Assembly: GCA_965203475.1 (NCBI GenBank)
Contig: OZ241890.1
Coordinates: 744,001-808,000, forward strand
DNA length: 64,000 nucleotides
Source of the DNA: JABDMD01 sp965203475
Lineage (GTDB): Bacteria; Pseudomonadota; Gammaproteobacteria; UBA4575
Reading direction: 5' to 3'
The notes under the pieces are model-generated. The model worked only from the letters and a program-made list of their open reading frames with translations. It was not told the DNA's origin and ran no database searches. A program made the position numbers and the translations under genes. Below, in pieces: positions 24,852 through 32,075 of this stretch (its first letter is position 1; every line of letters starts with the position of its first letter).

Positions 24852-25784
24852 GTGAATTCAGTTGAAATTTGTCATGTGGATACAACATACTTTCATGAAA
24901 AGCTAGACAGTAATGAGTTTCCATTTGAAGAAAATCGATATTGGATATTTTCTTCTAAGCTATGCCCATTTGCGCATCGTGTTGAAATTGTACGCAAATT
25001 ATTAGGTTTGGTAGAGGATATCGGTCTTACAATTGCTTCATCCGTTCAGACGGAAAAAGGGTGGAATTTGAGTACACCCTACAAATCTATCGATAGTTCA
25101 GTCAGTCCCGTTGATGGTATTGGGCGATTACCTGGTATTTATGAAATTTCTGTATCTAATTACAATGGACGTGCGTCAGTACCAGTATTGTTTGATACCA
25201 AAACTAAATCTATCGTAAATAATGAATCTGCTGAAATTGTTCTTCAACTTAATGACATTGCCCATCGCTACTATGGCCATACTTCCATTTATCCTGAGGA
25301 AAAACGCGAATTAATAGATACATTAATTAATGATCTTAAAAACGATTTTATCAGTCCAATTTATCGTGCAGGATTTGCATTAGATCAGCACACGTACGAT
25401 ACAAATTTTGACCATGTGTTTGCCTATCTTTACAAACTAAACAAACACTTGGATAAATATGGACCCTACCTTACAGGAGATGAGCTGACACTAGCAGACG
25501 TGCATGCATTTCCACATTTAGCACGATTTGATTCAGCATATCACTCGTTGTATCGCTTAAATTTTAAATATATTTGTGACTATCCTAATATCGCTAATTT
25601 CATGAGCCGCATGGGCGAGCATCCAGCATTTGCAGATACATTAGATGTAAAAGAATTAAAAAAAGGATACTTTCTGTCTTGGAACCAACCAACAAATGGA
25701 CTTTTTGTACCCGAGGGCCCAACCGTGCACCCCTGTACAGGGATTGCTATCAACGTGAAAAGTAAGGCAGGAATGCAGGCTTAG
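24852..25784 (+). CDS. Glutathionyl-hydroquinone reductase-like (xi-class GST)
   Basis: A 310-residue GST of the ECM4/YqjG type. The catalytic CPFAHR motif (Cys38; CPWAHR in most family members) lies after a WIFSSKLCPF strand; RLPGIYEIS and GRASVPVLFDTKTKSIVNNESAEIV give the glutathione-binding Ser, and YLTGDELTLADVHAFPHLARFD and HPAFADT give the helical domain. The family removes glutathione from glutathionyl-hydroquinones, including chlorinated ones. GTG start with a GGAGG site 6 bases upstream. It is in line with dcmA and the CmcJ-like gene, which suggests a shared detoxification or degradation role. Confidence 0.8.
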   Translation: MNSVEICHVDTTYFHEKLDSNEFPFEENRYWIFSSKLCPFAHRVEIVRKLLGLVEDIGLTIASSVQTEKGWNLSTPYKSIDSSVSPVDGIGRLPGIYEISVSNYNGRASVPVLFDTKTKSIVNNESAEIVLQLNDIAHRYYGHTSIYPEEKRELIDTLINDLKNDFISPIYRAGFALDQHTYDTNFDHVFAYLYKLNKHLDKYGPYLTGDELTLADVHAFPHLARFDSAYHSLYRLNFKYICDYPNIANFMSRMGEHPAFADTLDVKELKKGYFLSWNQPTNGLFVPEGPTVHPCTGIAINVKSKAGMQA

Positions 25785-25795
25785 TGGTAACAGGT

Positions 25796-26596
25796 TCACG
25801 CCGATTGAGCTGAATGTTCTATCGTTCCAAAAAATCGATTTAATGGGTAATTAAATGTATCTTCATGACAACGCAGCGCACTTAACACACCCTTTCCATT
25901 AAAATCACTAACATCATATAGACATAGGCTCACGATTGGATATTGATGCCCCAGGGTACTGTTATAAGCATGTTCGTAAGCGAAAATTTCTGATGGTTCC
26001 CATCCTTTCTCTAAAGCCCACGACATGTCACCTACTAGACGCATCGAATTACTTCCTGAACTTGTTGCCTGTGTAAATTGTTTACGCAAAAATTTCAGCA
26101 TCTCATCCATGTTAGCCTCACCATCTGTAACTAATAGTAGTCCTGAATTAATTGCAGATTTAACATCGCAATTAATACTTGCTAATTCATCTAGTAGTTC
26201 TTTTTGAACTGAGGGTGTCGCAACTAAGAAACAAGTATCGCCTTTTCTCAACCCGTCGGCTAACAAAGGTATTGTTAGTTTTTGACGTCCAATTGCATCA
26301 TCATAGAGTGAACACAGATGACTGCCATAATCAATTGAGATGCCTTCAAGTAAGATGTGTGTTTGTGCTCTTACATTGGAGTTGAGTTTATCTGATTGTT
26401 TCTGAACAGTACTACGTGCTTCCTGTTCCTCAATAAATCTAACTAAATCTTCACGTCGAAAGCGACGACTTCTATGAGTCCCAACTCTCACGCATGCGAG
26501 TGTGCCAGCATTGGTCCATCGCCGTAATGACATTTCGCTAACATTAAGCATGCTTGCAGCTTGTTTAAGTGTTAATAGATTTTCAATTTCATCCAT
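25796..26596 (-). CDS. DcmR-type transcriptional regulator (HTH plus MEDS sensory domain)
   Basis: A 266-residue protein. Residues 6-60 form an excisionase/MerR-like helix-turn-helix (LTLKQAASMLNVSEMSLRRWTNAG, SRRFRREDLVRFIEEQ). From about 85 the MEDS domain follows: GSHLCSLYDDAIGRQKLTIPLLADGLRKGDTCFLVATPS, LLVTDGEANMDEMLKFLR, MRLVGDMSWALEKGWEP, YEHAYNS, PIVSLCLYDVSDFNG. MEDS is named after sensory domains of methanogens and the methylotroph repressor DcmR, which controls the dehalogenase gene dcmA. It converges with the glutathionyl-hydroquinone reductase gene (11 bases apart), closing the dehalogenase cluster. A direct dcmR call is supported by the neighbouring dcmA but the protein could sense another compound. 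Confidence 0.85.
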   Translation of the reverse strand: MDEIENLLTLKQAASMLNVSEMSLRRWTNAGTLACVRVGTHRSRRFRREDLVRFIEEQEARSTVQKQSDKLNSNVRAQTHILLEGISIDYGSHLCSLYDDAIGRQKLTIPLLADGLRKGDTCFLVATPSVQKELLDELASINCDVKSAINSGLLLVTDGEANMDEMLKFLRKQFTQATSSGSNSMRLVGDMSWALEKGWEPSEIFAYEHAYNSTLGHQYPIVSLCLYDVSDFNGKGVLSALRCHEDTFNYPLNRFFGTIEHSAQSA

Positions 26597-26662
26597 ATTG
26601 GTTGTGAATCCTTATGTTGAAGCAGGTTATTTTTTACACAAATCTGCTTTAATACTAATCAA

Positions 26663-26690
26663 TTAGACACGCTTATACAATACTGTCTAA
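26663..26690 (-). promoter_or_regulatory. Inverted repeat and TATTGTATAA motif upstream of the DcmR-type gene
   Basis: TTAGACA (26663-26669) and TGTCTAA (26684-26690) flank 14 bases containing TTATACAATA (26673-26682), i.e. TATTGTATAA towards the gene. Read on the minus strand, TTAGAC and TCTAAT could be weak -35 and -10 boxes with a 17-base spacer holding the motif, as in the dcmA promoter. Confidence 0.45.
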
Positions 26691-26867
26691 AGTAACTTAT
26701 ATATACAACTCGGTGTATAAGTGGATGATGCACTTAAAAATTTTGGCGCTCTACAGTGTCAGTATCGCCACTTTGGCTTTCAAATTATAACCTATTGATA
26801 TTATTGGAAAAAATTCGATTTGATCGTAAGCTGTACTATTGACATTATCATCGATATCTCGCATCCA

Positions 26868-27727
26868 TTATTGCGAGGCATTCTCTTTTCTAAGTTGGTG
26901 TATGGTTAAAAGAGGTCGATACAGCGCTTCGAAGGTCGCTTGCTCAAATAAACGAAATAGGTTGGCTCTTTTGCCTTTATCCGTTTTAGATTTGAATTGA
27001 AAAATTCGATGATCATCTGTATCCCTTTTCATTAGCATCTGAATCGCATCAGAAGCGAGAGGGGTCAGAATTACAATTTTTGGTTTTTTATTTTTATGTT
27101 CAGAGTCTGCAATCTGAACATAAGTGGGTTCACGTAATTCCACATGGTTTTTTCATGCAACACAATAAATGCAAGATACGCACCGTAATCATGTGATCAC
27201 ACCTAGTCTAAAATCTTTTTAAATGCTTCAGGAGGTAAGGGGTGGTATCCGTAACCCTCGTTTTACTGAGTCATAACGGGTATTGATGTGAATATCCGGA
27301 TCCACCAACCGGTCCATCAAATTAAGTTTCCAAGAGTAGAAAACTGTAGCACTTGTTTTATGACATGCATTTTTCGATGTGCAGTTGAAACTGTCACACT
27401 ATCCTGGTCATGTCTTCGATACGCGTAAGCCGCTATAAAAGGGGTCGTGCATTCTGATAAACGAATATGAGAGGCGGTATATTTTTGAGTTCGACAATGT
27501 AAAGATGCGTTAACTTGTTTGTAACTTTTATAGCGTAATGTCACAGTATTGATATAATCTTCACACGCATCAGCATAGAGCGGATCTCGTGAGTGTAATA
27601 GCTTATCTCGATCTAGATGCATATGAGGAGAATTGGATCGACCTTCAAGCTGATCGAGACATGCTTCTCTGTTTATGTAGTCAATGTTCGACTGCATGTT
27701 TGTCTGAGGAACACTTTCGAAATTCAT
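26868..27727 (-). pseudogene. Decayed tyrosine recombinase (integrase)
   Basis: On the minus strand two fragments fit an integrase. The upstream one (27727-27317) holds a core-binding-like stretch, TPFIAAYAYRRHD then VSTAHRKMHVIKQVLQF. After a stop and frame changes, YHPLPPEAFKKILD follows near 27275-27206, then fragment 26868-27143: KNKKPKIVILTPLASDAIQML, where integrases have KTKxxRxVPLTPEA, and LFRLFEQATFEA...LTIHQLRKENAS, where they have HDLRHxxAS (catalytic His and Arg region). The catalytic Tyr end is missing. It lies about 600 bases from tRNA-Leu. I take it as the dead integrase of a tRNA-associated island. Confidence 0.6.
27206..27275. repeat. Dispersed repeat shared with 7294-7363
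   Basis: Second copy of the approximately 70-base repeat described at 7294. Here it lies within the integrase pseudogene and reads LPPEAFKKILD on the minus strand, so the repeat is integrase-derived. Confidence 0.65.
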
Positions 27728-27939
27728 GCATACGGCCTTGGACCTTTATGTTGCATGCAAGCCGAGTGTCTATTGCGTGAAGCTTCAAAATGTATGCCCT
27801 TAATCACCTCGTGATGGTTGGCCAGGAGCCACGGCAATACCGGAATACGTTCTTCAGATCGTTCGGTTTGATAAATAGTTGAATTTAGATAAATGATAAT
27901 ATGCGATCCGCTTCTAGCTGCCACTTTTGCGTGACATAT

Positions 27940-27958
27940 GTGCATGGGTATTATGCGT
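27940..27958 (+). repeat. Outlying copy of the GGGTATT-loop hairpin
   Basis: GTGCAT-GGGTATT-ATGCGT, stem with two wobble pairs, the same loop as unit 1 of the repeat run at 28402-28600. It lies upstream of the 140-base repeats, so the hairpin family occurs on both sides of the tRNA. Confidence 0.5.
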
Positions 27959-28028
27959 AATTTGAGGGTGGTGAAGTCGCGCATAAACAAATTCAAGAAG
28001 GTATTTACTTATTAATACGTTTGATTAG

Positions 28029-28168
28029 CCCGGGTGGCGAAATGAGTACGATGTATATGGAATGTACAAGTACCGCGAGAGACAGGATGTCGAGAGCGGT
28101 AAGCAAGGGTCAGTGCGAAGCAATGAGAGAATTCAAATATAATCAGTTTGGTTAATTGGAACCATTAT
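28029..28168 (+). repeat. 140-bp tandem repeat, copy 1, starting with the tRNA-Leu 5' end
   Basis: Begins with GCCCGGGTGGCGAAAT, identical to the first 16 bases of the tRNA-Leu gene at 28310, then leaves the tRNA sequence. It contains a symmetric hairpin: ACCGC-GAGA-GACA-GGA-TGTC-GAGA-GCGGT, in which outer and inner stems are separated by a GAGA/GAGA internal loop. Copy 2 follows directly; the first 117 bases of the two copies differ at one position. Confidence 0.85.
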
Positions 28169-28309
28169 GCCCGGGTGGCGAAATGAGTACGATGTACATG
28201 GAATGTACAAGTACCGCGAGAGACAGGATGTCGAGAGCGGTAAGCAAGGGTCAGTGCGAAGCAATGAGAGAATTCAAATATAATCGGCTTGGTTAATTGA
28301 AACCGTTAT
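28169..28309 (+). repeat. 140-bp tandem repeat, copy 2
   Basis: Nearly identical to copy 1. The tail differs at a few positions (CAGTTTGG versus CGGCTTGG; GGAACCAT versus GAAACCGT). It runs directly into the intact tRNA-Leu, so three GCCCGGGTGGCGAAAT sites stand at 28029, 28169 and 28310. This could be the trace of repeated site-specific recombination at the tRNA or a duplicated structured RNA. Confidence 0.85.
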
Positions 28310-28397
28310 GCCCGGGTGGCGAAATTGGTAGACGCAAGGGACTTAAAATCCCTCGGTAGATAATACCGTGCCGGTTCGAGTCCGGCCCCGGGCACCA
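28310..28397 (+). tRNA. tRNA-Leu (anticodon TAA)
   Basis: 88 bases with encoded CCA. The acceptor GCCCGGG pairs with CCCGGGC; the D arm has GGTAGACGC; the anticodon arm AGGGACTTAAAATCCCT presents TAA; a long variable arm TCGGTAGATAATACCGT and T arm CCGGTTCGAGTCCGG follow. Class II shape and anticodon define tRNA-Leu(UAA). Confidence 0.96.
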
Positions 28398-28401
28398 CAC
28401 G

Positions 28402-28600
28402 TGCGCATGGGTATTATGCGCAAATCAAACTGTCGTGATGCGACATATTTTTAGTAAAGTAAGTATTCTGCGCAAATCAAACGGTGACAGAGTCACTCCG
28501 GCATTATGATGTGGGTACTACACGTAAATAAAACGTCGTAAAGCGACGCTTACTATTAATGCGTGGCTATTACGCGGAAGTTAAATAGTCGAAAAACGAC
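28402..28600 (+). repeat. Four degenerate two-hairpin repeats downstream of tRNA-Leu
   Basis: Units of 45-55 bases, each with hairpin A, an A-rich linker (AAATCAAAC or similar) and hairpin B. Unit 1: TGCGCAT-GGGTATT-ATGCGCA, then TGTCG-TGATG-CGACA. Unit 2: A is decayed, B is GTGAC-AGA-GTCAC. Unit 3: TGTG-GGTACTA-CACG, then CGTCG-TAAAG-CGACG. Unit 4: GCGT-GGCTATT-ACGC, then GTCG-AAAAA-CGAC. Stem bases change in pairs while the fold is kept. I know of no named family. Confidence 0.65.
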
Positions 28601-28802
28601 CAATAAATTTCCTATAATTCAGATAATTATGAATAATATTTAATTTATATTATCATTATAGTATATGGTGAATTCCCGATCGAATGTAGCTGCTTTATGA
28701 TCTGACAAATTGCGTAAATTAATGCGTTGAACATCTCTTTATGAGAGTGAAATGCAGCAATAAGTCCTTTAATATTCCATTCATTCAATTAAAACATTAG
28801 TA
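28601..28802. other. Intergenic region ahead of ribBA, nothing recognised
   Basis: About 200 AT-rich bases. I looked for an FMN riboswitch ahead of ribBA and found none of its conserved segments. The ribBA ATG has no clear ribosome site. Confidence 0.4.
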
Positions 28803-30044
28803 ATGAGTACATTTACATTTAATTCGGTAACAGAAGTTTTAGAAGACCTAAAACTAGGCAAGCTCGTGATCGTAGTCGATGACGAATCTCGAGAGAATGA
28901 AGGTGATTTAATCGGTGCAGCCGATAAGTGCAGCCCTGAAATGATCAATTTCATGGCTACTCACGGCCGTGGACTTATCTGTGCTGCGATTACGGAAGAT
29001 CGGTCTCGCAAATTGGGATTGGATCTCATGGTGGAAGAGGGTGAAAACAATGCACTTCATAAAACACCATTTACCGTTTCTGTGGACTATGTACATGGAA
29101 CCACAACAGGAATTTCAGCCGCTGACCGATTTAAAACCATCAAAGCATTGGCAGATACTTCCATTACGGCGAACGATTTTGCGCGTCCTGGGCATGTGTT
29201 TCCGTTGCGTGCTACACGTGGAGGCGTTTTCCGAAGGGATGGACATACAGAAGCAACCGTAGATCTTATGGAGCTAGCAGGGCTTAGCCCCGCCGGTGTT
29301 CTATGTGAAATTATGAAAGAGGATGGGAGTATGGCGCGGCTTCCAGACTTAATCGAGTTTGCAAAGACACACAGTTTAAAAATTCTAACGATTCAGGATC
29401 TAATCAAGCATCGTCTGCGTTATGAATCACGCGTAGAAAAAGAAGTAACCGTACAGCTTCCTACCTGCTGGGGAGATTTCGAAATCACAGCATTTAAAGA
29501 TATATATACAGACCGAGAACATATCGCCTTGGTACATGGTAACTGGGAACCAGAAGATAATGTTTTAGTCAGAATTCACTCAGAATGTTTAACAGGTGAC
29601 GTATTTGGATCCATGCGTTGTGATTGCGGCGAACAGGTACGCATGGCGATGGATATGGTGCAACAAAATAAGCAGGGTGTAATTATTTATATGCGTGATG
29701 AAGGACGTGGCATTGGTTTGGTAAACAAACTCAAAGCGTATGCATTACAAGAACAAGGACTTGATACGGTGGATGCTAATATTGAACTTGGGTTTGAGGC
29801 CGATCAGCGAGATTTTTCAGTGGCAGCCCATATGTTGCGAGCGTTGAATGTAGAGAACGTACAGCTGATCACCAACAATCCTGATAAATGTAATTGGATG
29901 GAGGCCTATGACATTAATCTGGTGGATCGAATCCCCATGATTGCACCTACTGACAGTGAATATCGTCGCCGTTACTTGGAAACTAAGCGAGATAAAATGG
30001 GGCATGTCATTGAATTGAAGAATATTGTCCCGCATTGGAAGTAA
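28803..30044 (+). CDS. ribBA: Bifunctional DHBP synthase / GTP cyclohydrolase II-type protein
   Basis: Supplies the first intermediates of riboflavin synthesis. Residues 1-205 form 3,4-dihydroxy-2-butanone-4-phosphate synthase: VIVVDDESRENEGDLIGAAD, HGRGLICA, the TTTGISAADR loop, RPGHVFPLRA and RDGHTEATVDLMELAG. Residues 206-413 form the cyclohydrolase II domain, with zinc cysteines in SECLTGDVFGSMRCDCG and MRDEGRGIGLVNKLKAYALQ, then TNNPDK. The length of 413 residues is normal. Both domains look intact, though YMRDEGRG differs from the usual RxEGRG. A flavin reductase follows 40 bases later. Confidence 0.93.
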   Translation: MSTFTFNSVTEVLEDLKLGKLVIVVDDESRENEGDLIGAADKCSPEMINFMATHGRGLICAAITEDRSRKLGLDLMVEEGENNALHKTPFTVSVDYVHGTTTGISAADRFKTIKALADTSITANDFARPGHVFPLRATRGGVFRRDGHTEATVDLMELAGLSPAGVLCEIMKEDGSMARLPDLIEFAKTHSLKILTIQDLIKHRLRYESRVEKEVTVQLPTCWGDFEITAFKDIYTDREHIALVHGNWEPEDNVLVRIHSECLTGDVFGSMRCDCGEQVRMAMDMVQQNKQGVIIYMRDEGRGIGLVNKLKAYALQEQGLDTVDANIELGFEADQRDFSVAAHMLRALNVENVQLITNNPDKCNWMEAYDINLVDRIPMIAPTDSEYRRRYLETKRDKMGHVIELKNIVPHWK

Positions 30045-30084
30045 AATCCACTTGCAGCCCAACACCATCGCATAAATCGAATCC

Positions 30085-30702
30085 ATGAAACTACTTGGTC
30101 TGTCTGGCAGCCCTGCGAAGAACGCGGGCTCTCGTACCTTAAATGCAGTAATGCAAGTTGTTCAATTTGCGTGTGAAGAAAATGGTTCGATTCAAGCAGA
30201 GACCATCAATGTACGTGATATGAACATTGAACTGTGTGATGGGCGTGACCCAGCATTGTATGAAGGTGATACCAAACAACTCATCAACAAAATTGTAAAA
30301 GCCGATGCATTGGTATTAGGCACGCCTGTTTACAGGGGGTCCTATACAGGAATTTTAAAGAACGTGTTTGATGTAATTCCAAATAATGCATTAGTAGGTA
30401 AGCCGGTTGCAGTACTGGTAACCGGCTCTACACACCATCATTATTTATCCATAGAGCATGAGATTAAACCGTTGTTGGGTTTTTTCCATGCCCATGTACT
30501 TCCTGGAGGGGTATATTTAAGTGGAGAAAGCTACACTGACAACGTTTTAGTTGATGAGGGAGCGATAGAACGTTTACACCAGCTTGCTGTGGCGCTTGTA
30601 ACCTTTGCAAAAAACATACCCCAGGATAAACACAGCATAGTAGGTGCTTCAGGACCAGAAATTCCTTGGGAATCTAGATTAAAAGGTTCGAATAAACTCT
30701 AA
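30085..30702 (+). CDS. NADPH-dependent FMN reductase family protein
   Basis: A 205-residue flavodoxin-like protein. The N-terminal LLGLSGSPAKNAGSRTLNAV is the FMN phosphate loop; LVLGTPVYRGSYTGILKNVFD near residue 75 is the family's second signature (GTPxYxGSxxGxLKN). Such proteins reduce FMN for flavin-dependent monooxygenases such as those releasing sulfite from sulfonates (SsuE/MsuE). It is 40 bases downstream of ribBA, so flavin synthesis and use may be co-expressed. No partner monooxygenase is visible. Confidence 0.85.
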   Translation: MKLLGLSGSPAKNAGSRTLNAVMQVVQFACEENGSIQAETINVRDMNIELCDGRDPALYEGDTKQLINKIVKADALVLGTPVYRGSYTGILKNVFDVIPNNALVGKPVAVLVTGSTHHHYLSIEHEIKPLLGFFHAHVLPGGVYLSGESYTDNVLVDEGAIERLHQLAVALVTFAKNIPQDKHSIVGASGPEIPWESRLKGSNKL

Positions 30703-31138
30703 AAAATATATCTCGTTAATAAATATGGTTATTCTTCAAAAATCAGTTCTGTACTATGTAAAATTTCAATAATTACTACATATATATCAAGTATTTAAAA
30801 AATATAGTTACTTTTAATTTAATATATTGATATAAGCCATTGAAATATAAGTATTCTTCTCCTTATTTTAGGAAAATCTTATATACATCAAGCAATTTAA
30901 CCTCATTTTTAATGTACATCTTTGCATAAAGCTGTGGTAACTTTGTACATGGTGGTTCCATAAAATCTCTGAAACGTTGAGAGGCGAAGACGAGAATCCA
31001 GAAGGAGCAATAACTATAAATACTTCTGTAACCATCAGCCTAGCGTTAATTGACATTTAGCAGCCCTTTCTCCTCTAGTTGGGTCATCAATTAAAACGTA
31101 TAAAAGCTAAAGTTAAGTCGCAAAGAAAGGCAATAATC
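30703..31138. other. Intergenic region, AT-rich
   Basis: About 435 bases. A 62-codon minus-strand frame (31056-30868) has an AGGAG-like site upstream but its product resembles nothing I know, so I do not call it. No RNA family is recognised. Confidence 0.35.
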
Positions 31139-31168
31139 AACCCGCCCACCGTGGCGGGTTTTGTTTTT
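31139..31168 (+). terminator. Rho-independent terminator
   Basis: AACCCGCC-CACCGT-GGCGGGTT followed by TTGTTTTT: an 8-bp GC-rich stem and T-run. It ends transcription from the ribBA side before the next gene. Confidence 0.85.
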
Positions 31169-31208
31169 ACTGAGTACACTGTTTCCTGCTAGGCATTTCA
31201 TACATAGG

Positions 31209-31601
31209 ATGTTTTACGTGACCCATATTAAAAAAAATTCTTTTTTTCAATGCATGATTATCATTTCAGCATTGATGATTATTTGTTCGCTTGCCCAGGC
31301 GGCGGATCGTGAAGGACGATATTTGATCTCAGGTATTGGTAAAGACTCATGTACCAGTTTTGTAGATGCGGATGATGTGGGAAAAGCCTTTTATCGCACT
31401 TGGTTTTCAGGCTACATCACGGCGCATAATTTTCATGCAGAAGAAACCTATAGTATTGTTAATGAAAAATCAGTTCAGGATCTGGAGACTTGGTTGCGTA
31501 GCTATTGTTTTGCAAATTTAGGAAATTCATTTGATCAAGCAGTAAAAGCACTAATGAGAAGCCTGGAATATACAAAAAAGAAAAGTTTATACGCTAAATA
31601 G
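31209..31601 (+). CDS. Small exported protein, unknown
   Basis: About 130 residues from ATG 31209; the longer frame starts inside the terminator and is rejected. A hydrophobic stretch MIIISALMIICSLAQA ends in a likely signal cleavage before ADREG. The mature part, ISGIGKDSCTSFV, then WFSGYITAHNF and WLRSYCFANLGNSFDQAVKAL, resembles small periplasmic proteins with two conserved Cys and a GYxxxxN motif (Rap1a/HdeA-like size and pattern). The function is not known. A Fur-family gene follows after 13 bases. Confidence 0.6.
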   Translation: MFYVTHIKKNSFFQCMIIISALMIICSLAQAADREGRYLISGIGKDSCTSFVDADDVGKAFYRTWFSGYITAHNFHAEETYSIVNEKSVQDLETWLRSYCFANLGNSFDQAVKALMRSLEYTKKKSLYAK

Positions 31602-31614
31602 AGAGAGCACTGTA

Positions 31615-32040
31615 ATGGAGAATCAAGACTTAAAAAGGGCGGGGTTAAAAGTCACTCTACCTAGAATGAAAATTCTGGAAATTCTAGAAAATTCAAATAA
31701 GCGCCATTTAAGCGCAGAAGATATATATAAAGTCCTTTTGGATTCAGGTGAAGAGATTGGTCTTGCCACAATATATCGTGTGCTTACCCAGTTTGAAGGT
31801 GCTGGATTAGTAATTAGGCACCACTTTGAAACTGGGCAAGCCGTATTTGAATTAGAAAGAGGCAAGCATCATGATCATTTAATTTGTGTGAAATGCGGAA
31901 AAATTGTCGAATTTGTAGACGAGTCCATTGAAGAAAAACAAAAGAAAATTGCTGAAACAAATGGTTTCAGTATCTCAGATCATTCCTTAATCATTTATGC
32001 TGTTTGCAACAATCCAGAAGAATGCTCCAAAAATAAGTAA
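31615..32040 (+). CDS. fur: Ferric uptake regulator (Fur family)
   Basis: A 141-residue metal-responsive repressor. The winged helix (LKVTLPRMKILEILENSNKRHLSAEDIYKVLLDSGEEIGLATIYRVLTQFEGAGLV) is followed by the metal-binding region HHFETGQAVFELERGKHHDHLICVKCGKIVEFVD. CVKC and the second Cys pair near the C-terminus (CNNPEEC) are the structural zinc site of Fur. It starts MENQDLKRAGLKVTLPR, as classical Fur proteins do. It could instead be a paralogue, but the length and both Cys pairs favour Fur itself. Confidence 0.88.
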   Translation: MENQDLKRAGLKVTLPRMKILEILENSNKRHLSAEDIYKVLLDSGEEIGLATIYRVLTQFEGAGLVIRHHFETGQAVFELERGKHHDHLICVKCGKIVEFVDESIEEKQKKIAETNGFSISDHSLIIYAVCNNPEECSKNK

Positions 32041-32075
32041 CTTCATCCTTGTGAAGCAAAAGCAGTTGTAAATTT

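Noticed and set aside
28402..28600. CRISPR array or integron attC sites at the hairpin repeats
   Set aside because: Units vary too much and have no unique spacers, so no CRISPR; the attC core GTTRRRY/RYYYAAC pairs are not found.
28601..28802. FMN riboswitch ahead of ribBA
   Set aside because: None of the conserved FMN aptamer segments is present.
30868..31056. 62-codon minus-strand frame in the 30.7-31.1 kb gap
   Set aside because: A weak ribosome site exists, but the product has no recognisable features and the region is AT-rich; support is too thin.
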